A DNA stretch of 23,891 nucleotides from Theristus sp. LFF4_11 (GCA_030248135.1 JASANC010005452.1:1-23891), one strand, 5' to 3'. Positions 7,301 through 15,191 are shown, counted from the stretch's first letter. The notes: a model not told the origin generated them from the sequence alone. Numbers and translations: made by a program.

Positions 7301-9977
7301 ACTCTAGTAGCGAACCAACGAGCACGCACACACACACACACACACGAGCGATAAAAATAATAGCGCGCGCGTCAGCGTGGTCGTGCGTGCACTGCCTACG
7401 AAGTACGAACCAGAACCATGCAAACGGCAAAAACCGCCACAAGAAAAACAAAGAAAAGGAAATCAGTGAGAACACAAGTACAGTCCATCTGGAAAATATA
7501 TGCAACGTGACGTAATGACCAACCAATCAGCACTGAGATTTGTTCATGACCAACCAATCAGCGCTGAGAATTGCTCATGACTAACCAATCAGCGCTGAGA
7601 TGTGCTATGACCAACCAATCAGCTAGTTGCATGTATTAGCGAGATTAGACTGTACAGTATCTGCAAATATTTCGTGCGTGGTTTCTTCACCCCCAAACAC
7701 ATGTGGATGTCATGTACACCGAAACTTCGTTTTACAGCGGTCAGAAGGCGCTGCGCCGACATCAGCACGCCCATTCAACCGCCAATCACGTGCACCAATC
7801 CACAGCACCGCTTGTATTACCGCTTCAACAACCGCCACCGCGAGTGTCTAGCAGTTGGCATTTTTGTGTGCGTCGGTCAGCAACAAGAGATCGAATTGAG
7901 TCTAATGGAAGGACTCTATAGCAGTTGGTCGGAGTGTTCGCGAGAGTGCAAACTTGGTTCGTTTCTGTTGAGGAAATTTTGAATCACGCCAAACAGCTGG
8001 AGACTGCGCAGAAAACTTCAAATGCACCTGGTTCAATGTCCAGTAGAAAGTAAAAATTGTGTTGCTGTAATCGTTTACTTCCCAGTCGCTCATTCGATTG
8101 ATAAATCCACTAAACAATAAATCAATTGTTATTTCTTTCTTTTTCAGCCGACGGCAGCGTATGTGCAGCGGGCGCGGATGCCGTGAAAGATCCAGTAACC
8201 GGTGGCTACTACAAATGTGGCCGAGACCCTGTAAACCCAACGGCACCGCCGACTGAATGTCCCGAGAACGCCGTCTGTCGTCAGGGTGCATTCTTCGCCA
8301 GCTGCTGTGACAAAGCAGCCGAAGGTACGCAGACCGTCACGTCACGTCACGTCACGTCACGTCACGTCACGTCACGTCACGTCACGTCATGTCACGTCAC
8401 GTCACGTCATGTCACGTCACGTCACGTCAAAAAACAACAACATGCATTATCGATAATTGCAGAGTTATACCAGCGCAACTATCGGCCAACGTGCAACTGC
8501 AGCGACGGTGCGCCCGCTCAGTTGCCGGATGTCGAATTCCCGATGACGCTGCTCGGGCAGTCGTGCGACGATCGATTCTGCGCTGCAAACGACACCTGCG
8601 TTCAGTTGGAGGCGTTCGCGCACTGCTGCAACTGTGAGTGCCGCTTTCTTCGGGGTTGGCGTCTGCGGACTGGTTTCCTTGTCTCAACCAGCCTTCAGTT
8701 CAAACCCTAAAGTTCAGGATGATCGGTGAAAACGCATTATTTGTACTTGTGTGCTACGATTGCTGCTTGTATTTTTTTTGCCGGTGGACGTGTTTTGGTG
8801 CGTGCAAGACGCGCTGATTTGTGCGGGCGTTGGTTTGATTGTGTTTGAGTTTGTATGTCCGTCTGTTTGATGAGGCGACTGGCGGATGGCGGATGTCCAA
8901 TGGCGGACACGCAGATCACACGGACAAGCCAAGAACCATTTCAGGCAGCCAGAATGTCGAGGAGTCAGTGCCGTCGACGACCACGACCGGCGGCAGCTGC
9001 GCGGACGGCTCAGAACCGCTGTTGCGTTTCGACGACACGAACGCGATCATCGGCGACAGTTGTCCCGCGGGACAGTGCCCGTCCGGAAGTGACTGCGCAC
9101 AACTGACGGACGGCTTTTTCGGGTGCTGCGTTCGGCAACAACAATTCCACGATTCAACAGCGACAAAACTGAAAAAGCCGACTGTTGCTGTCGTTGACTT
9201 CTCGCGACAAAGTGGTACGGTTCTTTGGTTTCGAATAAAAGTGCACTGAGCGAGAACGCCTGCGCAACTCAATTAATTACTCAATAAATTTACTCAATTT
9301 TGTTACCATGGCAGCTCAACAAAATCGTGGAGCAAGCATGTTACTTTTGTTCAGCTTAGATATGTTATTCAAAACGAAGAAAAAAACATTGTTTTCGAAG
9401 AAGGTGAATCGTAAGGTGAATCGTTTTCAAACAGATACATAGCGTTTTTGTTTTACACGCCAACAAACACTGAGACGACGTAATACATACGGTATACGCT
9501 TACCAGGCGAAACCGCTAGAAACAGTGCTTGCACGTTGTTATACAACAGCACACAAGCACCAGTACTGCTGTGGACAACTCTGTCCCGCGTCTGGTTTGT
9601 CTTGTGTGATCCACTGTTTCGCTGATGTTTCAGCCAGACATAACATCCGTCTGCGCTGGTCATCATGTTTGATTGGGCTGTGCAGCCCGGGCCTTGTCGT
9701 ACTGACGAGCCTGGGGGCCCGCGGTATACGCTTACCAGGCGAAACCGCTAGAAACAGTGCTTGCACGTTGTTATACAGTACATGCGCTATATGCCAGGAG
9801 TCTGTTCTCCCAGTGACGTTTCATTCATTTTCAGCAATGTCAACGAGCGTGTCCAGCGTTTCAATGGTGTTGACGACGTTGCTAGCGTGCTGCTACATCC
9901 TTAAAATCAGCCGCAGCCATCCCATCCCGATGTTTCAATTTTCCTTGATCAGGCAACAGCAATATAACGGATTGTGA
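4240..9977 (+). CDS. Secreted modular protein: signal peptide, two tandem Kunitz-like/lustrin-like/EB-like triplets, plus a third EB-like module
   Basis: Predicted exons: 4240-4300, 4604-4813, 5189-5392, 6511-6631, 7012-7241, 7738-7956, 8148-8324, 8463-8633, 8945-9214 and 9835-9977. The frame closes over all ten, giving 601 residues; reading through the last donor instead gives 565 residues with a stop at 9247-9249. All introns are phase 1 except the one inside the first EB-like module (phase 2). Domain order: signal peptide, K1, L1, E1, Pro/Ser-rich linker, K2, L2, E2, Thr-rich linker, E3, tail. The six-Cys K modules resemble divergent Kunitz domains. The L modules fit the nematode lustrin-type Cys-rich repeat (C..CP....C...FF.SCC). 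Kunitz plus lustrin combinations are known from nematode secreted and cuticle proteins, so an extracellular role is likely. Inhibitory activity is doubtful because the residue after the second Cys is not basic. The exact family is not recognised. Confidence 0.75.
4301..4603 (+). other. Intron 1 with an 11-bp tandem repeat and a CCAAT motif
   Basis: An 11-bp unit, GTCAAATTAGT, is repeated three times at 4341-4373. A motif ACCAACCAATCAGC near 4504 matches the 31-bp repeats found in the intron before the second Kunitz-like exon. That shared motif suggests the flanking intron was duplicated together with the exons. The acceptor is TGTGTGCATGCAG ending at 4603. Confidence 0.55.
4604..4813 (+). CDS. 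Exon 2: Kunitz-like module K1
   Basis: Phase 1 at both ends. The six-Cys pattern is C-12-C-17-C-7-C-20-C-2-C, close to the K2 pattern (12, 17, 7, 21, 3). Kunitz domains have C3-7-C4 and usually C5-3-C6, and both the C3-C4 spacing and an aromatic block before C3 are kept. ECLAVG is shared exactly with K2. The residue after Cys2 is Ala, not Lys or Arg, so trypsin-type inhibition is unlikely. The donor GTGCGC is weak, but its position is matched by the K2 donor. Confidence 0.7.
5189..5392 (+). CDS. Exon 3: lustrin-like Cys-rich module L1
   Basis: Acceptor TTTTTTGTGCAG. Phase 1 at both ends. It contains ADGPACAG near the start, a DPKTG segment, and ends CPRGYVCRMGAFFGSCC. The paired exon at 8148-8324 shares the opening ADG, DPxTG, CG, CP....C and GAFF.SCC. 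L1 has a basic Gly/Arg/Gln insertion in the middle compared with L2. Confidence 0.75.
5393..6510 (+). other. Intron 3 (1.1 kb) with palindromes and an old transposon
   Basis: An 11-bp-arm hairpin (GAAAACGAAAC / GTTTCGTTTTC) lies at 5463-5489, and a perfect 20-bp palindrome at 5727-5746. A diverged copy of the 266-bp TA-type MITE lies at 6133-6400 and is listed separately. The acceptor ATTTTTTCAG ends at 6510. Confidence 0.6.
6133..6400 (-). mobile_element. Diverged copy of the ~266-bp TA-type MITE
   Basis: In reverse orientation it aligns with the copies at 12346-12610 and 17253-17519. Shared blocks are a GTATGG terminus, GGGTGCAAGGAGCGC, GACGTTCAGAAAC..AATTG and the closing GGCCATACTG. Its length of about 268 bp matches the others (265 and 267 bp). 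The TA duplications are no longer visible and identity is clearly lower, so this looks the oldest of the three. Confidence 0.7.
6511..6631 (+). CDS. Exon 4: first half of EB-like module E1
   Basis: Begins LYTRNYLPKCKL and ends PLVLLGT, matching LYQRNYRPTCNC and PMTLLGQ of the single exon at 8463-8633. The donor C|GTCAGT at 6632 gives phase 2. This is the only position that joins in frame to the SCENN sequence of the next exon. Confidence 0.65.
7012..7241 (+). CDS. Exon 5: second half of E1 plus Pro/Ser-rich linker
   Basis: Acceptor CCTTCTGCAG. It encodes SCENNHFCPEGTRC and FAHCC, then about 50 residues rich in Pro, Ser, Ala and Thr with no Cys, typical of an extended extracellular linker. 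It ends at CCGCCAG|GTGTGT in phase 1, in frame with exon 6. Confidence 0.7.
7242..7737 (+). repeat. Intron 5 with a CA microsatellite and a 31-bp CCAAT-bearing tandem repeat
   Basis: A (CA)n run lies at about 7325-7344. From 7515 to about 7630 there are three full units (31, 31 and 30 bp) and one partial unit starting ATGACCAACCAATCAG. Each contains ACCAATCAG, a good match to the CCAAT box bound by NF-Y. One related unit is found in intron 1 near 4501-4523. Confidence 0.75.
7738..7956 (+). CDS. Exon 6: Kunitz-like module K2
   Basis: Acceptor CGTTTTACAG; phase 1 to phase 1. Cys spacing is 12, 17, 7, 21, 3. The block YYRFNN...ECLAVG..VCVG resembles the Kunitz core (aromatic pair, C3, seven residues, C4, Gly). 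The residue after Cys2 is Thr. The donor is CTTG|GTTCGT, at the same place as in K1. Confidence 0.7.
8148..8324 (+). CDS. Exon 7: lustrin-like module L2
   Basis: Acceptor TTTCTTTTTCAG; phase 1 to phase 1. Starts ADGSVCAAGADAVKDPVTGG and ends CPENAVCRQGAFFASCC. Six cysteines sit in the same order as L1. The donor is GAAG|GTACGC at 8325. It lies between K2 and E2, repeating the K-L-E order of the first triplet. Confidence 0.8.
8325..8462 (+). repeat. Intron 7: GTCAC pentanucleotide microsatellite, 138 bp and stop-free
   Basis: Nineteen 5-bp units of GTCAC, with two GTCAT variants and a final GTCAA, occupy 8336-8430. The intron is 138 bp (46 codons) and has no stop in the frame of its flanking exons, so retention would insert a repeated VTSRH peptide without breaking the protein. 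Donor GTACGC, acceptor ATAATTGCAG. Confidence 0.75.
8463..8633 (+). CDS. Exon 8: EB-like module E2
   Basis: A single exon encoding LYQRNYRPTCNC, then PMTLLGQSC, a CAANDTC step and FAHCC. It corresponds to exons 4 and 5 of the first triplet but without the phase-2 intron. Donor AACT|GTGAGT at 8634 is close to consensus. Confidence 0.75.
8945..9249 (+). CDS. Exon 9: Thr-rich linker, EB-like module E3 and possible C-terminus
   Basis: Acceptor CCATTTCAG. It encodes a TTTT linker, then IIGDSCPAGQCPSGSDC and GFFGCC, the same pattern as E1 and E2. A phase-1 donor (AGTG|GTACGG) exists at 9215. Without it the frame runs to a TGA at 9247-9249, and an AATAAA lies at 9283-9288, only 34 nt further. Both ends are plausible; the nearby polyadenylation signal favours a secreted form ending here. 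Confidence 0.7.
9283..9288 (+). terminator. AATAAA polyadenylation signal
   Basis: A canonical hexamer 34 nt after the stop codon that closes exon 9 when it is read through its donor. Confidence 0.5.
9491..9777 (+). repeat. 55-bp direct repeats bracketing a probable retroelement fragment
   Basis: A 55-bp sequence at 9491-9545 recurs without change at 9723-9777, an offset of 232 bp. The interval contains a hairpin (GGGCTGTGCAGCCC, 9675-9688) and a hammerhead-ribozyme-like core (9702-9744). Its GC content is higher than in the neighbouring introns. Repeated termini with hammerhead motifs are known in Penelope-like elements and retrozymes; assignment to either is an inference, and no reverse transcriptase is present. 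Confidence 0.55.
9702..9744 (+). ncRNA. Hammerhead ribozyme-like core
   Basis: CTGACGA (9702-9708) fits the conserved CUGANGA box. Next comes GCCTGG (9709-9714), a 20-nt loop, then CCAGGC (9735-9740), a perfect 6-bp stem II starting with the expected G-C pair. GAAA (9741-9744) follows. I could not place stems I and III or a cleavage triplet, so it may be a decayed or incomplete ribozyme. Confidence 0.45.
9835..9977 (+). CDS. Exon 10: hydrophobic C-terminal exon, or a separate small secreted peptide
   Basis: Acceptor TTCATTTTCAG, in frame (phase 1) with exon 9. The sequence MSTSVSSVSMVLTTLLACCY holds about 18 apolar residues and is followed by a basic, polar tail of about 25 residues. As a final exon it would be a membrane anchor. 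The ATG lies two bases after the acceptor, so a trans-spliced mRNA for a 46-residue peptide with a signal sequence is the alternative. Stop TGA at 9975-9977. Confidence 0.4.
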
Positions 9978-11206
9978 CTAGGATCTCTAGGTCTGGTCAG
10001 ATCAATATTCGTGGATCGATAATATATTATTGACATTTTGATTGAAAAAACGAGCGTTAATTTGGCAGGATCCGTAAATCATAATGTCTCTGCTCAATCC
10101 AACGCTCATTCTTCAAATCATCATTGACTGATTGCAAATGTGAATGAAATTCGATCAGTTGATAGGATTGACGTCGTTCTTGTTGTTCTGAGAAATCGTT
10201 TCAATGTCGTTTCAATCATTTCAATTTCGTTGTCGTTCTCGTAAATGAACAACCTGCATCCGAGTGAGTCAATCGCGTGATTCGCGCTAGCCAAAACCAA
10301 AACCCGTCGTCGTTGTTCCGCTCCGCTCACGCATTCAAAAACGTTCCTTCTGGTTCTACTACAACCGATTCACTCTTGAAATCTTACAGAAGAACAAACT
10401 AGTAAAAGACGGAATCAAAAGGTTACAGAAAGCAAAATCTCTTTTTCGTTTCTTCTTTTGATTTCTTTCTATTGATTAGCATTTGTCTGCTTCCTTTTAA
10501 AAAACGTTACTCGACATTTCCCCACATTTTAAGGATGTAGGCTGACCCGTTGCTAGCGACGATGGTCGTTGCTGTGTGACGCGCGAGACGCTCAGAGCAA
10601 TTGGACTTGGCAGCCTTATTTGCTTTGAACAACGTTGTTCTGAATACATTCGAAATAAACTGCAGAACTTATTGTACTCCGATTGATTTCTGGCATGTCA
10701 TAATGACGCACCTGTACACCAGCTTCGTTTGTTTTTGATTTTGTGACACACGCACAGCCATCGTGGATGTGAACACGTCATCGGTGAGAAGGACAGCAAC
10801 CGCGACAAAACACCAAAAACTGGCGGATACCGCAACTCCGTGGTGTTCGCAGTCGTGTGTCTCACAGTTTTTATGCACGCACGGGTTTCTTCAATACCGT
10901 TTTTGTGGAAAAAGCTGATATGCAATTCGAAGTCTGATCATCTTCTGTCTGTCCATATCCATTTCGCCCATGAACACTTGATCTCTATAATCACTTTGTT
11001 TTTTATTATTGCTGATTTGTTTTGGTACTTTGTTGCTTTCTCGGTGTACCGTCCGTAACTAGCGGTCACAACTTTAAAGCGCCACAGCGTAAACAGCCAA
11101 ACCATTTTGGTCAGATGCCACTTCATTTTTCCTTCGCAGATACCCATGGCAGTTGGCAAAGTCGCAAAAATATGGCGGGGCAAGGGTTAAAATATAGCAT
11201 CACTCC
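9978..11206. other. Intergenic between the two gene loci, no gene seen
   Basis: AT-rich sequence with a possible AATAAA at 10654-10659. Open frames on both strands (10669-10878, 10840-11058, 10938-11183) overlap one another and show no domain or codon bias. I see nothing else that can be supported. Confidence 0.5.
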
Positions 11207-11214
11207 GGCACGAC
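11207..11214. repeat. hAT target site duplication, left
   Basis: GGCACGAC, identical to the octamer immediately after the right end of the element. Confidence 0.85.
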
Positions 11215-12151
11215 TATAGTTGCCACGGTAACCGTAAAAACCGTAAAAATACGGGCGGTACGGTTTTACCGTACCGTACCGTGACCGTACCGTGCGATTT
11301 TAAAATTTCCAAACCGTACCGAAAACCGTACCGTCATCAAAATACAATTACCGTACCGTTGACCGTACCGTGGCAAAATTTTGGCAAACCGTACCGAAAC
11401 CGTCGTATTTTTTCCAAAATTGACGGTTTGACCAAGCTTTTTTTGTGTGCGTGCGCTGTGTGTGGCGTGGCGTGCGTTTGATTTTTCGTTGGTATCATAT
11501 AGGTTGCATGTCCCACGGATACATAAAAATTTTATTTGTTTTTTTGTGCCGTTGTAAAAATCAACGGCTTTCACATTACTTTTTTTAGTTTTTTTGGTGT
11601 ATACTAAAAAACTAAAATAAAACACGCGCTAATTAATAATTAATGACAATAAAACAGGTCATGAAGATCGATTGTGACTGTGAGAACACTAAACAAACAG
11701 CAGTTTTTACAAGATTTTAACTAAAAATCTGTGACTTTCAAAAAGCAAAATTTTGGTGAACACAAATTTGCAATTTTTAAACAGTAGAAACTGAAATAAT
11801 ATTCAGAAGCTTGTTGCAATGGCGTAAATTCAAAATCGTTTATTATTATTGCACGCAGCGCAGGCAGATCGTATCTCCGTATTCGTAAAATCCAAAAATC
11901 ACACCCGCCGCGTCCACACATCAACTGAACTCCATTCACTATGCAATTTGTTTCTTTATTATCTTGATTTCACACCTTACGCAGCGCAGGGTTGGTTCAG
12001 CTGGTCTGACTCTGGTGCTGTGCTGGTCCACCTTGTGATGTGGTAGATTTAGGTTTCGGTTGGGTCTTCCTGTACTCTTGCTATGGTGTCCCACTGCCGC
12101 TTCCATTGCTTGTCTGACTGAACGAGAACGGCGACATACAACACAACAAAA

Positions 12152-12876
12152 TACCGTATTACACAAACCCCCCCCCCCACCATTAATCCCCCCCCCCACC
12201 AATAAACCCCCACCCCCCCGACCAGTTTTCAAATAATCCCCCCCCCCACAAATAATCCCCCATGGGGGATTATTGCAGACCTGTTTGAAACACATACCCA
12301 GCGAATTCAGTGGCTGGTTGCAGTGAAAATGATGAAATTGTGCTACAGTATGGCCGAATAAATAAGGCAGTCCTTGTATTTTCCATCAGTCGCAGACTAG
12401 GAGTTGTCTTTTTCAAAAATGCCAAGATAATTCCCAATCGTGTGTGCAAGTGAAAAAGAATGAACAGCAGAGCACGAGGAATCAATTCGTTTAAAGAGAC
12501 GCGTCAAATTTGGCACACAATTCAGTTTCTGAACGTCTTTTTTCTTTCATTCAAAATTCGCGCGCTCCTTGCACCCTGAAAAAAGCTGCCATGTTTAACC
12601 GGCCATACCGTACCAAAGGCCCCAAATGGGTGAGTTTATAGTAATTTCATTACAAAAGGCTGTTATAAAAGGAAATTTCTATGTAGAGTAGAAGTTTCTG
12701 CGACTTTCTTGCCTGCCATGCAAGGTATTTTTGCCATTTTTCAACAAACCCCCACCACTAGAATTTTTTTGTAAATAACCCCCCCCCACCAATAATCCCC
12801 CCACCAATAAACCCCCACCCCTAAAAGTCGCTGACGTATTAATCCCCCATGGGGGTTTATTGGGGGTAATACGGTA
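12152..12876 (-). mobile_element. G-tract MITE nested in the hAT element, itself interrupted
   Basis: Reverse-oriented relative of the element at 3342-3801. It starts TACCGTATTAC, ends GTAATACGGTA, contains the same CCCCCATGGGGG palindrome (12251-12274), C-tracts on the + strand and the same unique middle. Total 725 bp; subtracting the 265-bp insert and one TA leaves 458 bp, almost the 460 bp of the intact copy. Confidence 0.85.
12346..12610 (+). mobile_element. 265-bp TA-type MITE nested in the G-tract MITE
   Basis: Termini CAGTATGGCCG and the complement of CGGTATGGCCG form an imperfect TIR of about 25 bp. TA flanks both sides (12344-12345 and 12611-12612). The other G-tract MITE at 3342-3801 preserves the empty site: GTGCTACCAAAGG (complement of about 3597-3609) is split here as GTGCTA and TACCAAAGG. 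Insertion at TA with duplication is typical of Tc1/mariner elements. No coding capacity. Confidence 0.9.
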
Positions 12877-13146
12877 GCACAGAGAGAAACAAAAAGTGAA
12901 GCACAGTGCATTTTAAAACTTTTTAATTTTCAAACCGTAAAAATACGGTTTACCGCCCGTGTAAATTCAAAATCCACGGTAACCGTACCGAAACCGTACC
13001 GTGCGATTTTAAAATTTTTCAAACCGTACCGAAAACCGTACCGTTGAGCTTTTCAATTTACCGTACCGTACCGAAATCGTGAAAAAAATTGCGTCTCAAA
13101 CCGTAAACCGTACCGTGACCAAAAAAGGCCTACCGTGGCAACTCTA

Positions 13147-13154
13147 GGCACGAC
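13147..13154. repeat. hAT target site duplication, right
   Basis: GGCACGAC, identical to the octamer immediately before the left end of the element. Confidence 0.85.
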
Positions 13155-13363
13155 CACCAATTTGCAAAAGTTTCTAATTTGTATTCACCATAACAACAAC
13201 AACGGTTAACAAAACAGCTGCCGATTCAAAAAACATCAAATATTCAAACACAACACCACTGAATGTAACTCCATAAACCACGCACACGATTTTCATTTCG
13301 GATACTGGTAATTCGTTTAAGAAAAACTAAAAAATTATATTTCACAAATTTGAACCAACTTAC
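13155..13363. other. Spacer between transposons
   Basis: 209 bp of AT-rich sequence between the hAT target duplication and the long-TIR element. No feature was recognised. Confidence 0.5.
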
Positions 13364-14378
13364 ATTATCTAAAAATGCGTGAGACGCATATAAAAGGAGG
13401 AATATGGCCTTGTGTAAGCAGTGAAAAACTTGGCTCGACAACGCTTTTCAAGTCTCTGATGTGGTACACACGAATACAAGTACATAAGAGTCATATTTTT
13501 GCGCCGTTTATTCTTTATTTCCGTTGCAAGTGGCAACCCTCGTACATTGTAGACAAATAAACTTTCACATTTGCTTTATTTCTAGCATTTAGCGCCCACT
13601 AAAACCACTAAAATAACCATCAGACTTTAGATCGCTGACACTGGTTTGCACAAAGTGTATCGCAGAGCCATTGGGGAACGCAAGGTCTCCTTATGTGGCA
13701 AAGGCAATGGCTCACCGGTTCATCCTGTCACAAGAGTTTGGTAAAAAAGGGTGAAAATCAACGGAAGACAACACTTTTTGCACTGGTGCTGGTGTGTACA
13801 CAGCGGTGCGTACGTTAACAACAACGAAAAAGCTACATGCAACAATGTTTTGCAATCTCTAATTTTTCTGTTTTTGCACAGAATTTACAGAATTTCGCAC
13901 ATGGCGTGATTTTAGATTAAATCGAAGAAAACAATTAAAAAATAACTTCAAAGTTTTACGCTTTTCAGCAAAACGAAAACGAAAACGAAAACTTTCGGAT
14001 TCGCTGCCCTCCGGTGATATAGCGACCGCAGGCCACCGAAACCGAAATCGGGCTAAGATCACTGGTGCCCCCAGGACAGAGCGGGGCTTAGAGGCTGCCC
14101 CCCTCACATGCTGAGGGTATTGGTTCCACGGGATGGTGAGCCGTCCATTCCCCAATCCCACCGGAGTTTGGTACCTTCGGGTTTCCGGAATCGGTGGGGG
14201 GGGGGGCGTGCTTCAAAAAAAAAAACAAACAAACGCGGCGCAAAAATATGACCCTTATGTACTTGTATTCGTGTGTACCACATCAGAGACTTGAAAAGCG
14301 TTGTCGAGACAAGTTTTTCATTGCTTACACAAGGCCATATTCCTCCTTTTATATGCGTCTCACGCATTTTTAGATAAT
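13364..14378. mobile_element. Long-TIR fold-back element, copy 1 (with insertion)
   Basis: Starts ATTATCTAAAAATGCG and ends with its complement; the inverted arms run about 140 bp and include ATATAAAAGGAGGAATATGG. The body matches copy 2 (14423-15191) closely across its whole length except for an extra GC-rich block at about 13971-14225. The repeated short frames starting MRETHIKGG arise from the arms and are not genes. The target duplication is unclear because both copies are bounded by ATTA/TAAT. Confidence 0.85.
13971..14225. mobile_element. GC-rich insertion with an A-rich end, family unknown
   Basis: About 250 bp absent from copy 2. One end is a repeated AAAACG block (about 13971-13990) and the other a G-run followed by an A-tract and AAAC repeats (14196-14230). 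The interior is much more GC-rich than its surroundings and contains fold-back segments. An A-rich 3' end suggests a retroposed sequence such as a SINE or a truncated LINE tail, but no A/B box or coding motif is certain. Confidence 0.5.
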
Positions 14379-14422
14379 TGTGATTTTGGTCCGACCTTCG
14401 GGGCTTATGTAAAAGTCAGAAT

Positions 14423-15191
14423 ATTATCTAAAAATGCGGGAGACGCATATAAAAGGAGGAATATGGCCTTGTGTAAGCAGTGAACGACTTGGCTCGACAA
14501 CGCTTTTCAAGTCTTTGATGTGGTACACACGGATACAAGTACATAAGAGTCATATTTTTGCGCCGTTTATTCTTTATTTCGGTTGCACATGGCAACCCTC
14601 GTACATTGTAGACAAATGAAACTTTCACATTTGCTTTATTTCTAGCATTTAGCGACCACTAAAACCACTAAAATAACGATCAGACTTTAGATCGCTGACA
14701 CTGGTTTGCACAAAGTGTATCGCAGAGGCATTGGGAACGCAAGGTCTCCTTCTGTGGCAAAGGCAATGACTCACCGGTTTATCCTGTCACAAGAGTTTGG
14801 TAAAAAGGGTGAAAATCAGCGGAAAAGACAACACTTTTTGCACTGGTGCTGCTGTGTGCACAGCGGTGTGTACGTTAGCAACAACGATAAAGCTACATGC
14901 AGCAATGTTTTGCAATCTCTGATGTTTCTGTTTTTGCACAGAATTTACAGAATTTCGCACATGGTGTGATTTTAGACTAAACTGAAGAGGACTTCAATAT
15001 ATAAACTAAAGTTTTTACGCTTTTCAGCAAGCTTTTAAACAACAAACGCGGCGCAAAAATAGAACTCTTATGTACTTGTATCCGTGTGTACCACATCAAA
15101 GACTTGAAAAGCGTTGTCGAGCCAAGTCGTTCACTGCTTACACAAGGCCATATTCCTCCTTTTATATGCGTCTCCCGCATTTTTAGATAAT
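14423..15191. mobile_element. Long-TIR fold-back element, copy 2 (uninterrupted)
   Basis: 769 bp, arms at about 14423-14566 and 15048-15191. It lies 44 bp after copy 1 in the same orientation. Each arm carries a TATAAAAG motif close to the terminus. No transposase, so it is non-autonomous; the superfamily is not identified. Confidence 0.85.

Larger units (their letters stand above)
11215..13146. mobile_element. Non-autonomous hAT element with nested insertions
   Basis: The ends TATAGTTGCCACGGTA (11215-11230) and the complement of TAGAGTTGCCACGGTA (ending at 13146) match at 15 of 16 positions. They are flanked by an identical 8-bp direct repeat GGCACGAC at 11207-11214 and 13147-13154, the target duplication expected of hAT transposons. 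Both subterminal regions (11220-11410 and 12935-13140) are packed with ACCGTACCG-type repeats, probably transposase-binding sites. No transposase frame was recognised. Removing the nested element leaves about 1.2 kb. Confidence 0.88.

Noticed and set aside
7515..7630. CRISPR array
   Set aside because: The 31-bp units are adjacent with no spacers and are diverged; a simple tandem repeat in a eukaryotic intron.
8336..8430. CRISPR-like array or coding VTSRH repeat
   Set aside because: Uninterrupted 5-bp units without spacers, located between a good donor and acceptor; a microsatellite in an intron.
9525..9977. 150-codon + frame as one protein
   Set aside because: It spans the 55-bp direct repeats and the ribozyme-like core; only the segment after the acceptor at 9834 has exon features.
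11266..11625. 119-codon minus frame at the left of the hAT element, as transposase remnant
   Set aside because: Half of it is the ACCGTACCG subterminal repeat; no hAT dimerisation or catalytic motif is seen.
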